Assembly: GCF_902729445.1 (NCBI RefSeq)
Contig: NZ_CACVCE010000012.1
Coordinates: 1-64,000, forward strand
From: Magnetospirillum sp902729445
GTDB lineage: Bacteria; Pseudomonadota; Alphaproteobacteria; Rhodospirillales; Magnetospirillaceae
DNA length: 64,000 bases
Direction of reading: 5' to 3'
Positions 34,524 to 44,200 of the stretch are shown one piece after another (the stretch's first letter is position 1; every line of letters starts with the position of its first letter). The notes below the pieces were generated by a model. That model searched no databases and was not told where the DNA came from. It was given only the letters and a program-made list of their open reading frames with translations. The position numbers and the translations under genes were made by a program.

Positions 34524-35252
34524 TCAATGGGCGGGCGTGGGTTCCGGGCGGCCCTGTACCGCCTTGGCCGGGACGGTTTCCGGGTCGCGCAACACGTAGC
34601 CACGCCCCCACACCGTCTCGATATAGTTGTCGCCGCCGGTGGCGGTGGACAGCTTCTTCCTGAGCTTGCAGATGAAGACGTCGATGATCTTCAATTCGGG
34701 CTCGTCGATACCGCCATACAGGTGGTTCAGGAATTGCTCTTTGGTCAGGGTCTGGCCCTTGCGCAAGCTCAACAGTTCCAGGATGCCGTATTCCTTGGCG
34801 GTCAGGTGCAACGGCTCGCCTTCGGCATCCACCGTGCGCTGATCCAGGTTGACCGCCAGCTTGCCGGTCTTGATCACCGACTGGGCGTGGCCCTTCGAGC
34901 GGCGCACGATGGCCTGGATGCGGGCCACCAGTTCGCCCTTGTCGAACGGCTTGGTCAGGTAATCGTCGGCCCCGAAGCCCAGGCCCTTGATCTTCTTGTC
35001 CGGCTCGGTCAGCCCCGACAGGATCAGGACCGGCGTCTCGATGCGCGATGACCTGAGGCGTCGCAGCACCTCGTAGCCGTCCATGTCGGGCAGCATCAGA
35101 TCCAGCAAGATGATGTCGTAATCATAGAGCTTGCCGATTTCCAGCCCGTCCTCGCCCAGCGCGGTGGAATCGACCACCATGCCTTCGGCCTTCAGCATCG
35201 TCTCGATCAACTGGGTCATCATCCGGTCGTCTTCGACCACCAACACGCGCAT
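34524..35252 (-). CDS. ctrA: Response regulator CtrA
   Basis: OmpR-family response regulator that controls motility and cell-cycle genes in alphaproteobacteria. The 242-residue protein has a receiver domain with phospho-acceptor D51 (IILLDLMLPDMDG) and the conserved Lys in DDYLTKPFDK. The winged-helix domain carries the CtrA-specific stretch LNHLYGGIDEPELKIIDVFI. This segment and the D51 numbering separate it from other OmpR-type regulators. It is divergent from fliI. TTAACC half-sites lie in the shared promoter region, which suggests autoregulation or control of the flagellar genes. In Magnetospirillum-type bacteria CtrA mainly controls motility rather than viability; whether that holds here is inference. 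Confidence 0.93.
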   Translation of the reverse strand: MRVLVVEDDRMMTQLIETMLKAEGMVVDSTALGEDGLEIGKLYDYDIILLDLMLPDMDGYEVLRRLRSSRIETPVLILSGLTEPDKKIKGLGFGADDYLTKPFDKGELVARIQAIVRRSKGHAQSVIKTGKLAVNLDQRTVDAEGEPLHLTAKEYGILELLSLRKGQTLTKEQFLNHLYGGIDEPELKIIDVFICKLRKKLSTATGGDNYIETVWGRGYVLRDPETVPAKAVQGRPEPTPAH

Positions 35253-35310
35253 CGTGGCAATCCCTGTTCGGCGGGGTCCATTGAGGATGTGGTAACCTTC
35301 GCGGGCGTAT

Positions 35311-35340
35311 ATTAACCATTTCCGGCGGCTGTTGTTAACC
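35311..35340. promoter_or_regulatory. TTAACC half-sites between ctrA and fliI
   Basis: Two TTAACC hexamers lie about 20 bases apart in the divergent ctrA-fliI intergenic region. They match CtrA half-sites, but the spacing is not the N7 of a full box, so only half-site binding is plausible. Confidence 0.3.
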
Positions 35341-35364
35341 TCTTATCAAGATTCGCTCCAATCG

Positions 35365-36717
35365 ATGAAATTTCTCGTCCGAAACGTGGTCACCGACATC
35401 GAGCGCGTCACCGGCATCCAGGTCTATGGCCGGGTGGCGGCGGTGCAGGGCATGCTGATCGAGGCCGGCGGCGTGCAGCGCCAGATTTCGGTCGGCGACC
35501 GCTGCCATGTCATCGCCCGCGACGGCCGCCGCGTGCCCTGCGAGGTGGTGGGGTTCCGCTCGGGGCGCGCCCTGTTGATGCCGTTCGTCGCCATCGATGG
35601 TGTCGGCCTGGGCTGCCGCACCGAGGTCCAGGATTCCGAGCCGGTGATCTATCCCGAGTCTCATTGGCTGGGCCGGGTGATCAACGCCTTCGCCCAGCCG
35701 GTCGATGGGCTGGGGCCGTTGCCGGTCGGCGACGAGGCCTTTCCCATCCGCGCCCGGCCGCCTTCGGCCCATTCGCGCCAGCGTGTGGCCGGCAAGGTCG
35801 ATCTGGGGGTGCGCTCGGTCAACACCTTCCTGACCATGTGCCGCGGCCAGCGCATGGGCATCTTCGCAGGCTCCGGCGTCGGCAAAAGCTCGATCCTGTC
35901 GATGATGACCAAGAACACCAGCTGCGATGTCGCGGTGATCGGGCTGATCGGCGAACGCGGCCGCGAGGCGCGTGAATTCATCGAGGACGATCTGGGGCCC
36001 GAGGGCATGAAGAAGGCCGTGATGGTGGTATCGACCTCGGACGAAAGCCCGCTGATGCGCCGCCAGGCCGCCTATGTGACGCTGGCGGTGGCGGAATATT
36101 TCCGCGACCAGGGCAACGACGTCTTGTGCATGATGGATTCGGTCACCCGCTTCGCCATGGCCCAGCGCGAGATTTCGCTGTCGGCGGGCGAGCCGCCGGC
36201 CTCGAAGGGCTATACGCCGACGGTATTCGCCGAATTGCCGCGCCTGTTGGAGCGCGCCGGCCCCGGTACCGCCAAGGGTTCGATCACCGGCCTGTTCACC
36301 GTGCTGGTCGATGGCGACGACCATAACGAGCCGATTTCCGACGCGGTGCGCGGCATCCTGGACGGTCACGTCGTGCTGGACCGCGCCATCGCCGACCGTG
36401 GCCGCTATCCGGCGGTCAACGTGCTGCGCTCGGTGTCTCGAACCATGCCGGCCTGCAACAACGAGCAGGAAAACGCCCTGGTCAGCAAGGCCCGGCGGCT
36501 GATGGCCACCTACGAGGACATGGCCGAGCTGATCCGCCTGGGCGCCTATCGGCGCGGCACCGACCCGGCGGTGGACGAGGCCATCCATTATTACCCGCAA
36601 CTGGAAGCCTTCCTGGGCCAGAAGAAGACCGAGGCCAATTCGCTGCAGCAATGCTACGCCATGCTGGCCAACATCCTGGGCATGCCGTTCGACGGCGACG
36701 GGATGGGAGGACGCTAA
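35365..36717 (+). CDS. fliI: Flagellum-specific ATPase FliI
   Basis: F1-ATPase-like motor of the flagellar type III export apparatus; acts at the cytoplasmic face of the basal body. The 450-residue protein has Walker A GSGVGKSS at 169-176, Walker B LCMMDSVTRFAMAQRE and the export-ATPase motif GEPPASKGYTPTVFAELPRLLERAG. The start at 35365 gives the typical N-terminus (MKFLVRNVVTDIERV, then IQVYGRV); a TTG at 35332 would extend it by 11 residues. It is four bases upstream of fliJ. It lies divergent from ctrA. Confidence 0.96.
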   Translation: MKFLVRNVVTDIERVTGIQVYGRVAAVQGMLIEAGGVQRQISVGDRCHVIARDGRRVPCEVVGFRSGRALLMPFVAIDGVGLGCRTEVQDSEPVIYPESHWLGRVINAFAQPVDGLGPLPVGDEAFPIRARPPSAHSRQRVAGKVDLGVRSVNTFLTMCRGQRMGIFAGSGVGKSSILSMMTKNTSCDVAVIGLIGERGREAREFIEDDLGPEGMKKAVMVVSTSDESPLMRRQAAYVTLAVAEYFRDQGNDVLCMMDSVTRFAMAQREISLSAGEPPASKGYTPTVFAELPRLLERAGPGTAKGSITGLFTVLVDGDDHNEPISDAVRGILDGHVVLDRAIADRGRYPAVNVLRSVSRTMPACNNEQENALVSKARRLMATYEDMAELIRLGAYRRGTDPAVDEAIHYYPQLEAFLGQKKTEANSLQQCYAMLANILGMPFDGDGMGGR

Positions 36718-36720
36718 TCC

Positions 36721-37167
36721 ATGGCCAGGAACGCCAAGGGCATCAAGACCCTGATCCGACTGTCGAAGTTCAATGTCGATGAAAAACGCCGGGTGCTGAC
36801 CAGCCTGCAGACCGCCGAGGACCAGATCCTGGCCGATATCGATCACGCCGAACACCGCCTGATCGAGGAACAAAAGATCGCGGCGGCCGACGCCACCGGG
36901 GTCGGCTATCTGTACGGGGCCTATCACCGCGCCTGGCGCGACCACAGGAACGAGCAGGACCGCGCCCTTTTGAACGTGCGCGCCCAGATCGAGGCCGCCC
37001 GCGACGATTTGGCCGAGGCCTACCGTGAACTCAAGACCTACGAGGTCACCCAGGCCAATCGCGAGAAGCAGGAACGCGAGGAAGCCGACCGCAAGGAACA
37101 GATCTTCCTGGACGAGGTCGGCATGACCCAGTTCCGCCGCAGGGAAGAGGCCGCGAGCGAGGGCTGA
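36721..37167 (+). CDS. fliJ: Flagellar export chaperone FliJ
   Basis: Central-stalk-like partner of FliI that helps couple ATPase and export gate. The 148-residue protein is almost entirely coiled coil, with heptad patterns and many charged residues (for example ANREKQEREEADRKEQIFLDE). It starts three bases after the fliI stop, the usual arrangement. Length and composition fit the FliJ family; sequence conservation in this family is low, so the call relies mainly on context. Confidence 0.85.
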   Translation: MARNAKGIKTLIRLSKFNVDEKRRVLTSLQTAEDQILADIDHAEHRLIEEQKIAAADATGVGYLYGAYHRAWRDHRNEQDRALLNVRAQIEAARDDLAEAYRELKTYEVTQANREKQEREEADRKEQIFLDEVGMTQFRRREEAASEG

Positions 37168-37237
37168 CCAGCGTCAAGGCGTGGCGGGCCGTATATCACT
37201 ATGTCGTGATATTTACGCGCCACCGGAGTCCGCCGCC

Positions 37238-37741
37238 ATGCCCCGCCGTTTCGTCCACCGCCATCAACAACCGCTGCACCCGCGCACCTGGATCAAGGCC
37301 GCGCTGGGCGGCCTGATCGGTGTCGGCCTGGTGGCGATGCTGGGCGAGTGGAGCGGCCTGCCGCTGCTGGTGGCGCCGCTGGGGGCATCGGCGGTGCTGT
37401 TGTTCGGCCTGCCGGACAATCCGCTATCGCAGCCGGCCAATCTGATCGGCGGCCATCTGATCGCCACCACCCTGGCCCTGCTGCTGGATGCCTGGCTGCC
37501 CCACAGCTTCTGGACCATGGCGTTGGCGGTAGGGCTGGTCATCGGCATTCTGGGACTGGCGCGCCTGACCCATCCGCCGGCGGGGGCCGACCCGATCGTG
37601 GTGATGATGGTCCATCCCGGCTGGGACTTCCTGTTGACCCCGGTGCTGGCCGGCACCGTGGCCCTGGTGTTGCTGGCCCTGGCGATCCACCGTTTGCCGC
37701 CGCGGGTGGTCTATCCGCTGCCGGTCGGCCGATCGGGCTGA
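37238..37741 (+). CDS. HPP family membrane protein
   Basis: Inner-membrane protein of 167 residues with about four to five helices and the HPP-family signature. After a basic N-terminus (RTWIKAALGGLIGVG) come LLVAPLGASAVLLFGLPDNPLSQPANLIGGH and LTHPPAGADPIVVMM. Members in cyanobacteria and chloroplasts transport nitrite; the substrate here is unknown. The ATG at 37238 has GGAG ten bases upstream; the upstream 19 codons in frame are not supported. Confidence 0.82.
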   Translation: MPRRFVHRHQQPLHPRTWIKAALGGLIGVGLVAMLGEWSGLPLLVAPLGASAVLLFGLPDNPLSQPANLIGGHLIATTLALLLDAWLPHSFWTMALAVGLVIGILGLARLTHPPAGADPIVVMMVHPGWDFLLTPVLAGTVALVLLALAIHRLPPRVVYPLPVGRSG

Positions 37742-37813
37742 GCGGCGAAAAGCCGTGTACAGCGTCGGGTCGGCTGTGGTTCTTAGGGGGCGTCTTCGTC
37801 CGCTTGCCAAGTG

Positions 37814-38758
37814 ATGCCCGCACCCGTGACCCAACTGACCGCCTATCTCGCCGCCGAAGGCTTCGAGGCCGACCTGGACCAGGAACTGGCCGGTGCCGCC
37901 ATCTTGCGCCGGCACGGCCGGCTGGTCCTGACCGAAGGGCCGGCCATCGCCGCCGCCTGGGCGGCCAATATCTGGCATGACGCCCGCATCATTCCCATCG
38001 CCTCGATCGGCGAGGGCGCCAAGGCGTTGCGCGCCATCCAGCGCAATTGGTGGCCCTATGCGCCGACGCTTCACCGCCGCACCGCCTTGATGGTGGAAAA
38101 GCTGCCCAAGGTGTCGGCCAAGCCGATCAGTTTCGGCCAGCCGGCTCCCACCGCGCCGCTGGGTTCGTTCACCTTGCTCGACGAGTCCACCCTGCTGGCC
38201 GCCGGCCATTGCTCCAGCGCTTTCCCCAATGGCGAGCTGACTTTCGTCGAGGATCGGGTCAATCCGCCCAACCGCGCCTATCTGAAACTGTGGGACGTGT
38301 TCACCCGGCTGGGCGTCCATCCGGCCCCCGGCGAACTGTGCGTCGATCTGGGCGCCTGTCCCGGCGGCTGGACCTGGGTGCTGGCCGGACTGGGGGCCAG
38401 GGTGATCAGCGTCGACAAGGCGCCGCTCGACCCCAGGATCGAGGCGATGGAGGGCGTGATGGTCCGCAAGGAAAGCGCGTTCGGTCTTGCCCCGGCCGAC
38501 CTGGGGCCGGTCGATTGGCTGTTTTCCGACGTCATCTGCTACCCCGAGCGGCTGCTGCGTCTGGTCGAGCGCTTCATCGCCGCCGGCACCGTCAAGAATT
38601 TCGTCTGCACCATCAAGTTCCAGGGCGAGACCGACCATGCCATGGCCGCCGCCTTTGCCGCCATTCCCGGTTCGGCGGTGATGCATCTGCATCATAACAA
38701 GCACGAACTGACCTGGGTGCGGTTGGCCACAGTTGCCTTGCCCGACGGGACGGTTTAA
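37814..38758 (+). CDS. RlmM-like ribose 2'-O-methyltransferase
   Basis: SAM-dependent RNA methyltransferase of 314 residues. The N-terminal third resembles a THUMP-like substrate-binding domain. The C-terminal Rossmann-type FtsJ/RlmM domain has the SAM-binding motif CVDLGACPGGWTWVLAGLGA, VDKAPLD, LFSDVICYPERL and the catalytic Lys in CTIKFQGETDH. These fit the K-D-K-E tetrad of 2'-O-methyltransferases. The likely substrate is 23S rRNA, by analogy with RlmM (C2498); this is inference. An in-frame GTG three bases upstream is an alternative start. It stands alone on the plus strand. Confidence 0.8.
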   Translation: MPAPVTQLTAYLAAEGFEADLDQELAGAAILRRHGRLVLTEGPAIAAAWAANIWHDARIIPIASIGEGAKALRAIQRNWWPYAPTLHRRTALMVEKLPKVSAKPISFGQPAPTAPLGSFTLLDESTLLAAGHCSSAFPNGELTFVEDRVNPPNRAYLKLWDVFTRLGVHPAPGELCVDLGACPGGWTWVLAGLGARVISVDKAPLDPRIEAMEGVMVRKESAFGLAPADLGPVDWLFSDVICYPERLLRLVERFIAAGTVKNFVCTIKFQGETDHAMAAAFAAIPGSAVMHLHHNKHELTWVRLATVALPDGTV

Positions 38759-38796
38759 ACCTTCCCTGTGCATTTCCGCCCGCCTGCAGGGGTACC

Positions 38797-39906
38797 ATGT
38801 CCAGCGCAACCCTTCCGCCGCCGATCGATATCGACGCCGACACCAAGAAGGCCATCATCGAAGGCCTGAAAGCGGTGCTGGCCCTTTTGCAGCGGGCCGG
38901 CGTGGTCGATGGCCAACTGACCTATCAGATGCTGATCGCCAGCCCCGAGGCGCTGGATGCCTTCATCACCGCCTTCATCGCCAACCGGGCCGTCTGCGAC
39001 GTGGTGGTCAAGGCGGCGGACGGCAAACCGGTGCGCGACGAGTCCCAGACGTTGGTCTGCGGCGTCAGCCTGAACCAGATCCAGCAATTGCTGGTGCGCA
39101 CCTGCGCCAAGAAGATGTTCGAGTCCGAGAAAACCGAGCAGACGGTGACCGAGACGGTGACCAAGAAGGCGCTGTTCGGCCTGATCACCAAGACCGAGCA
39201 GGTCGAGGTCACCCGCATGGGCCACGACCCGGTGGAAGAGCGCAAGCTGCGCCATCTGGCCAATTACATCGCCTTCGGCTGGCAATTGCCGCTGCTGTCG
39301 GTTTATCGCCACCACCTCTCCTATCCGCAGATCATGGAACTGGGCGAGGATGTCCTGGCGCTGCGGACGGTCGAGGCGATCGCCGCCGTCGGCCAGTTCC
39401 CGCCGGAAATGGTGAAGAAGGTCCGGGCCGCCGCCGGCGAGGATTTCGTCGATATCCTGGTGCACCGGCCCCAGGCCATCGCCGGCGTCGCGGTGTGGAA
39501 CCGCGACATGTACGATTTCTATCGCAAGCTTCTGGGCGACAGCGCCTGGGACTTCTTCGCCCGCGACAAGGCGTTCTTCAACGTGGTGGCGGCGCTGGAC
39601 AAGAGCTCGGCCAAGATCTTCGGCGACATCTTGTGCTGGATCGCCGCCGAGAATCTGGAAGACCTCGAGCGGTTGAACATCGACAAGCTGGAAGTGCTGG
39701 TGACCTCGATGCGCGCGGCGTTGGGCAACAAGCTGCCGATGGTGGTGGCCAATCCCAACTTCTCGAAGGACATCCTGCGCAAGGTCGTCGACAACATGCT
39801 GCACATGAACCAGGAAAAGGACAAGCTGATGGCGTCCTTCGCCCTGACCTTCAAAGCCATGGTCCCCACCATCAACGAGTGGCTGGCCAAGCAGCCGCAT
39901 GGCTGA
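38797..39906 (+). CDS. Conserved hypothetical protein, 369 aa
   Basis: A soluble 369-residue protein, mainly helical, without signal peptide, membrane segments or known catalytic motifs. Recurrent charged helical stretches (EKTEQTVTETVTKKALFGLI, DSAWDFFARDKAFFNVV) are well conserved-looking. The C-terminus overlaps the start of the CNT transporter gene by 8 bp, so the two are probably co-expressed. I do not recognise the family. The size and acidic-helical composition recall the unknown protein encoded at 30258, but I see no clear sequence similarity between them. Confidence 0.75.
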   Translation: MSSATLPPPIDIDADTKKAIIEGLKAVLALLQRAGVVDGQLTYQMLIASPEALDAFITAFIANRAVCDVVVKAADGKPVRDESQTLVCGVSLNQIQQLLVRTCAKKMFESEKTEQTVTETVTKKALFGLITKTEQVEVTRMGHDPVEERKLRHLANYIAFGWQLPLLSVYRHHLSYPQIMELGEDVLALRTVEAIAAVGQFPPEMVKKVRAAAGEDFVDILVHRPQAIAGVAVWNRDMYDFYRKLLGDSAWDFFARDKAFFNVVAALDKSSAKIFGDILCWIAAENLEDLERLNIDKLEVLVTSMRAALGNKLPMVVANPNFSKDILRKVVDNMLHMNQEKDKLMASFALTFKAMVPTINEWLAKQPHG

Positions 39907-41149
39907 CATGGGCCTGCTGGCCCAGGGGCTCGTCGGGTTGGCCGGACTGGTCGGCCTGGCTTGGTTGATGTCGGAAGACCGCAGGCGTGTGTCGTGGCGT
40001 GTCGCGGCGGCCGGCTTGGCCGCGCAGTTCCTGATCGCCGCCTTGCTGCTGAAAGTGCCGGCGGCGCAAGGCCTGTTCCTGGGCCTCAACCGCATCGTCG
40101 ATTCCTTGCAGGCCGCCACCCGGGCCGGCACATCCTTCGTGTTCGGCTATATCGGCGGGGGGGCCGCGCCCTATGCGGTGGCCGACCCGGCCTCGTCCTT
40201 CGTGCTGGCCTTCCAGGCCTTGCCGCTGGTTCTGATCATGAGCGCGCTGTCGGCCCTGCTGTATCACTGGCGCATCCTGCCGGTGGTGGTCAAGGCGATG
40301 AGCTGGGCGCTGGAGCGGGCCATGGGCCTTGGTGGTGCGGTCGGGGTGTCGTCGGCGGCCAACGCCTTCGTCGGCATGGTCGAGGCCCCCTTGCTGATCC
40401 GTCCCTATATTTCCGTGCTGTCGCGGGGCGAGCTGTTCGTGGTGATGACCGGCGGCATGGCCACCATCGCCGGCACGGTGATGGTGCTGTACGCCACCTT
40501 CCTGGCCGGCGTGGTGCCTGATCCGGTCGGCCACCTGCTGACCGCCTCGCTGATCAGCGTGCCGGCGGCGGTGATGGTGGCCAAGATCATGATCCCCGAC
40601 GATGCCCGCACCGGCGGCGGCGAGACGCCCGCGGCCTATGGCGGTTCGATGGACGCGGTGGTCAAGGGCACCAGTGACGGCGTGCAATTGCTGATCAACG
40701 TCATCGCCATGCTGATCGTGCTGGTGGCCCTGGTGTCGCTGGCCAACGGCGCGCTGTCGCTGCTGCCCGATGTGGGCGACCAGCCTTTGACGCTGCAGCG
40801 GATGATGGGCTGGCTGATGGCGCCGATCGTCTGGCTGATGGGCATCCCGGCGTCCGAGATGGTCACGGCCGGCGCCCTGATGGGCACCAAGACGGTGCTG
40901 AACGAGCTGTTGGCCTATCTTGATCTGGCCCGGCTGCCGCCCGAGGCATTGTCGGTGCGCTCGCGCATCATCATGACCTACGGGTTGTGCGGATTCGCCA
41001 ATTTCGGCTCGCTGGGGATCATGATCGCCGGGCTGTCGGCAATGGCGCCCGAGCGTCGCGACGAGATCGTCGCCCTGGGGGGGCGGTCGGTGATTTCCGG
41101 CACTCTCGCCTCGTGCTTGACCGGAGGTATCGTCGGTCTGCTGCTTTAG
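39899..41149 (+). CDS. Concentrative nucleoside transporter (NupC/CNT family)
   Basis: Sodium- or proton-coupled nucleoside importer of the inner membrane. The 416-residue protein has about ten helices. CNT-family motifs are present: GTSFVFGYIGGGAAPYAV, QALPLVLIMSALSALLYHW, GVSSAANAFVGMVEAPLLIRPY, GGMATIAGTVMVLYA, and GTKTVLNELLAYLDL plus GLCGFANFGSLGIMI near the end. The start codon overlaps the previous gene by 8 bp. The preferred nucleoside cannot be deduced. Confidence 0.92.
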   Translation: MADMGLLAQGLVGLAGLVGLAWLMSEDRRRVSWRVAAAGLAAQFLIAALLLKVPAAQGLFLGLNRIVDSLQAATRAGTSFVFGYIGGGAAPYAVADPASSFVLAFQALPLVLIMSALSALLYHWRILPVVVKAMSWALERAMGLGGAVGVSSAANAFVGMVEAPLLIRPYISVLSRGELFVVMTGGMATIAGTVMVLYATFLAGVVPDPVGHLLTASLISVPAAVMVAKIMIPDDARTGGGETPAAYGGSMDAVVKGTSDGVQLLINVIAMLIVLVALVSLANGALSLLPDVGDQPLTLQRMMGWLMAPIVWLMGIPASEMVTAGALMGTKTVLNELLAYLDLARLPPEALSVRSRIIMTYGLCGFANFGSLGIMIAGLSAMAPERRDEIVALGGRSVISGTLASCLTGGIVGLLL

Positions 41150-41213
41150 GTAAGTCTCAAGATCGTTAGCATCCGTTTACATCGGCTTGAGGATGCTGCA
41201 TCTTGCCAAGGTC

Positions 41214-44200
41214 ATGACAGTCGCCACCGCCGCCACGCGTCTCCTCGTCATCGAGGATAATCCCGGAGACCAGCGCCTCATCGAGATCAAACTCGCCGAG
41301 GCGATGGTGCCGTGGCGTGCCGATTGCCGCGCCACCCTGGCCGAGGGCGCGGCACTGGCGCAATTGCCGGACTATATCTGCATCCTGGCCGACCTGGGGC
41401 TGCCCGACGCCTCGGGGCTGGAATCGGTGTTCCGCCTCAAGGCGGCGGCGCCCGACACCGCCCTGGTGGTGCTGACCAGCCTGGACGACGAACGGGTGGC
41501 GCAAGACGCCATCCGCGCCGGCGCCCAGGATTACGTGGTCAAGTCGCTGGCCGGCCTGGAATTGCTGCCCCGCGTCATCCGCCACGCGGTCGAGCGTCAG
41601 CAGGCGCAAAAGGCGCTGGAGCTGTCGCACCACACCACCCAGGCCCTGCTGGATGCCAGCCATGATTTCGCAGCACTTCTGGATGCGAACGGCGTGGTCA
41701 TCACCGTCAACGCCCAGGCCGCCGAGACCCTGGGGCGCCGGCCCGACGAGTTGGAAGGCCAGGACGTCTTCACCTTGATGCCCAAGGCCCTGGCCGATCG
41801 GCGCCGCGATTTCTTCGCCCAGGCCCTGGCGGCCGGGCGCACCATCGAGTTCGAGGATAGTGACGGCCCGCGCTGGTTCGCCGGCCGGTTCCTGGCGGTG
41901 GGCTCGCCCGACGACCGCCGCTGCGCTTTTTTCCTGCGTGACATCACCAGCGAGCGCAACGCGGCGGAAGTCCTGGCCGAGGCCAAGGAAGAGGCCCAGT
42001 TGGCCAACCGGTCGAAGACCGAGTTCATGGCGCGCATGAGCCGCGACATCCGCACGCCCCTGAACGACGTCATCGGCTTCGCCGAGATGATCCATTCCGA
42101 GATGCTGGGGCAGATCCAGCCCTCGGGCTATCGTGACTATGCCGACAGCATCTTGAATTCCGGCTCGCAGATCCTGAAGCAGCTGGACCGCATCACCGAC
42201 CTGTCGATGCTGGAAACCGCCCTGCTGAAGGACCAGGCCTCGTACCGCGATCTGGTCGAGCTGTCGCCCGACCTGATCTGCGTCTGCGTCGACGGCGTGA
42301 TCGAGCGCATCAACGCGGCCGGGCTGGGCATGCTGCGGGCCCCTTCGGAATCGGCGTGCGAGGGCAAGGAATTCGTCGATTTCGTCCACCCGGATTTTCG
42401 CGGCGTGCTGGCGACCGGCATCGAGGCCTTGTTCAACGAGGATCATCCCGTCCCGGTCAAGATCACCACCTTCGCCGGCCGCACCCGCGACGTCGAACTG
42501 AACGCCGTGCCCTTGAAGCGGGACGGCCAGACCGCCGCCCTGGTGGTCGGCCGCGATACCACCGAGGTAACGGCGGCGATGCGGGCGGTGGCGGCACGCG
42601 AACACCGCATCCGCGCCATCATGGACACCGTCCTGGATGGTATCCTGACCATCGACGAGGACGGCATCATCGTCAGCGCCAATCTGTCGGTGGAACGGAT
42701 CTTCGGCTCGTCGCTGGCGGAACTGATCGGCGCCAATGTCGCGGTCCTGATGCCCGAATCGGCCGATTTCAGGGCCTATCTGCACGGGCAGGGCAACCTG
42801 GCCGCCGGCACCGAGGTCATGGGGCGGCGCAAGGACGGCTCGCTGTTCCCGATCCACCTGGCGGTGTCGGAACTGCGTCTGGACAATCGCCGTCTGTTCA
42901 CCGGCACCATCCGCGACCTGACCGAGAACAAGCAGCTGGCGCAGCGCGTGGCCTATCTGGCCAACCACGATCCGCTGACCGACTTGCCCAACCGCTCGCT
43001 GCTGATCGATCGTCTCGGCCAGGCCTTGGGCCAGGCCCGCACCGGCGGTCACCATGTGGTGGTGATGACCATCGACCTGGACGGTTTCACCACCGTCAAC
43101 GATTCCATGGGCCACGAGATCGGCAACGCCGTCCTGCGTGAAACCGCCCGCCGGCTGTCGCAAGTGGTCGGCGGGGTGCAGGGCACGGCGGCGCGGCTGG
43201 CCGGCGACGAATTCGCCGTGGTGGTTTCCGGCCTGGATGGATTGGCCGACGCCACCCGCATCACCGGCACCGTCCAGGATGCGCTGCTCGAGCCGTTCCT
43301 GCTGCAGGGCCACGAGATCAGCCTGCCGGTGGATATCGGCATCTCGGTGTTTCCGCGCGATGGCGACGAGGCGCTCGAGCTTCTGCGGAACGCCGAAATG
43401 GCGCTGCACCAGGTCAAGAAGCGCCCGGACGAGCGGCTGGGCTTCTTCGACGCCGCCATGAGCTTCGCGGTCAGCGAGCGCATGACCCTGGAACGCAGCC
43501 TGCGCGACGCCCTGAAGGTCGGCCAGTTCGAGCTGTTCTACCAGCCCCAGGTCAAGCTGAAGGAGATGCGCCTGGTCGGTGCCGAGGCGCTGATCCGGTG
43601 GCGCCATCCCGAATTGGGGATCATCGGCCCCGACAAGTTCATTCCTGTCGCCGAACAGACCGGCCTGATCGTCGAGATGGGCCGCTGGGTGCTGGAAAGC
43701 GCCTGCGCCGAATTGCGCTCGTGGGATCGGCAGGGCCTGCCGCCGTTGCGCCTGGGGGTCAACATCTCGGGGCGCCAGTTCCACGAAGCCGATCTGGCCG
43801 ACACCGTGGCCGGCGTCATCGCCGATTCCGGCATCAATCCGCGCCAGCTCGACCTGGAATTGACCGAAAGCATGCTGATGGCCGATGGCGAATCGACGCT
43901 GCGGCTGTTGCGGCAATTGGCCGACCTGGGGGTGTCGCTGTCGATCGACGATTTCGGCACCGGCTATTCGTCGCTGGCCTATCTCAAGCGTTTTCCGGTC
44001 AACACCGTCAAGATCGACCGCGCCTTCGTGCGCGACCTCGATCATGACGAGGACGGGCGGGTGATCGCCAACGCCATCATCTCGTTGGCCCATTCGCTGT
44101 CGCTGTCGACCATCGCCGAGGGTGTCGAGACCGAGTCCCAGGCCGCCTTGCTGGCCCGGCACGGCTGCGACGAGATTCAAGGCTACCTGATCGGCCGGCC

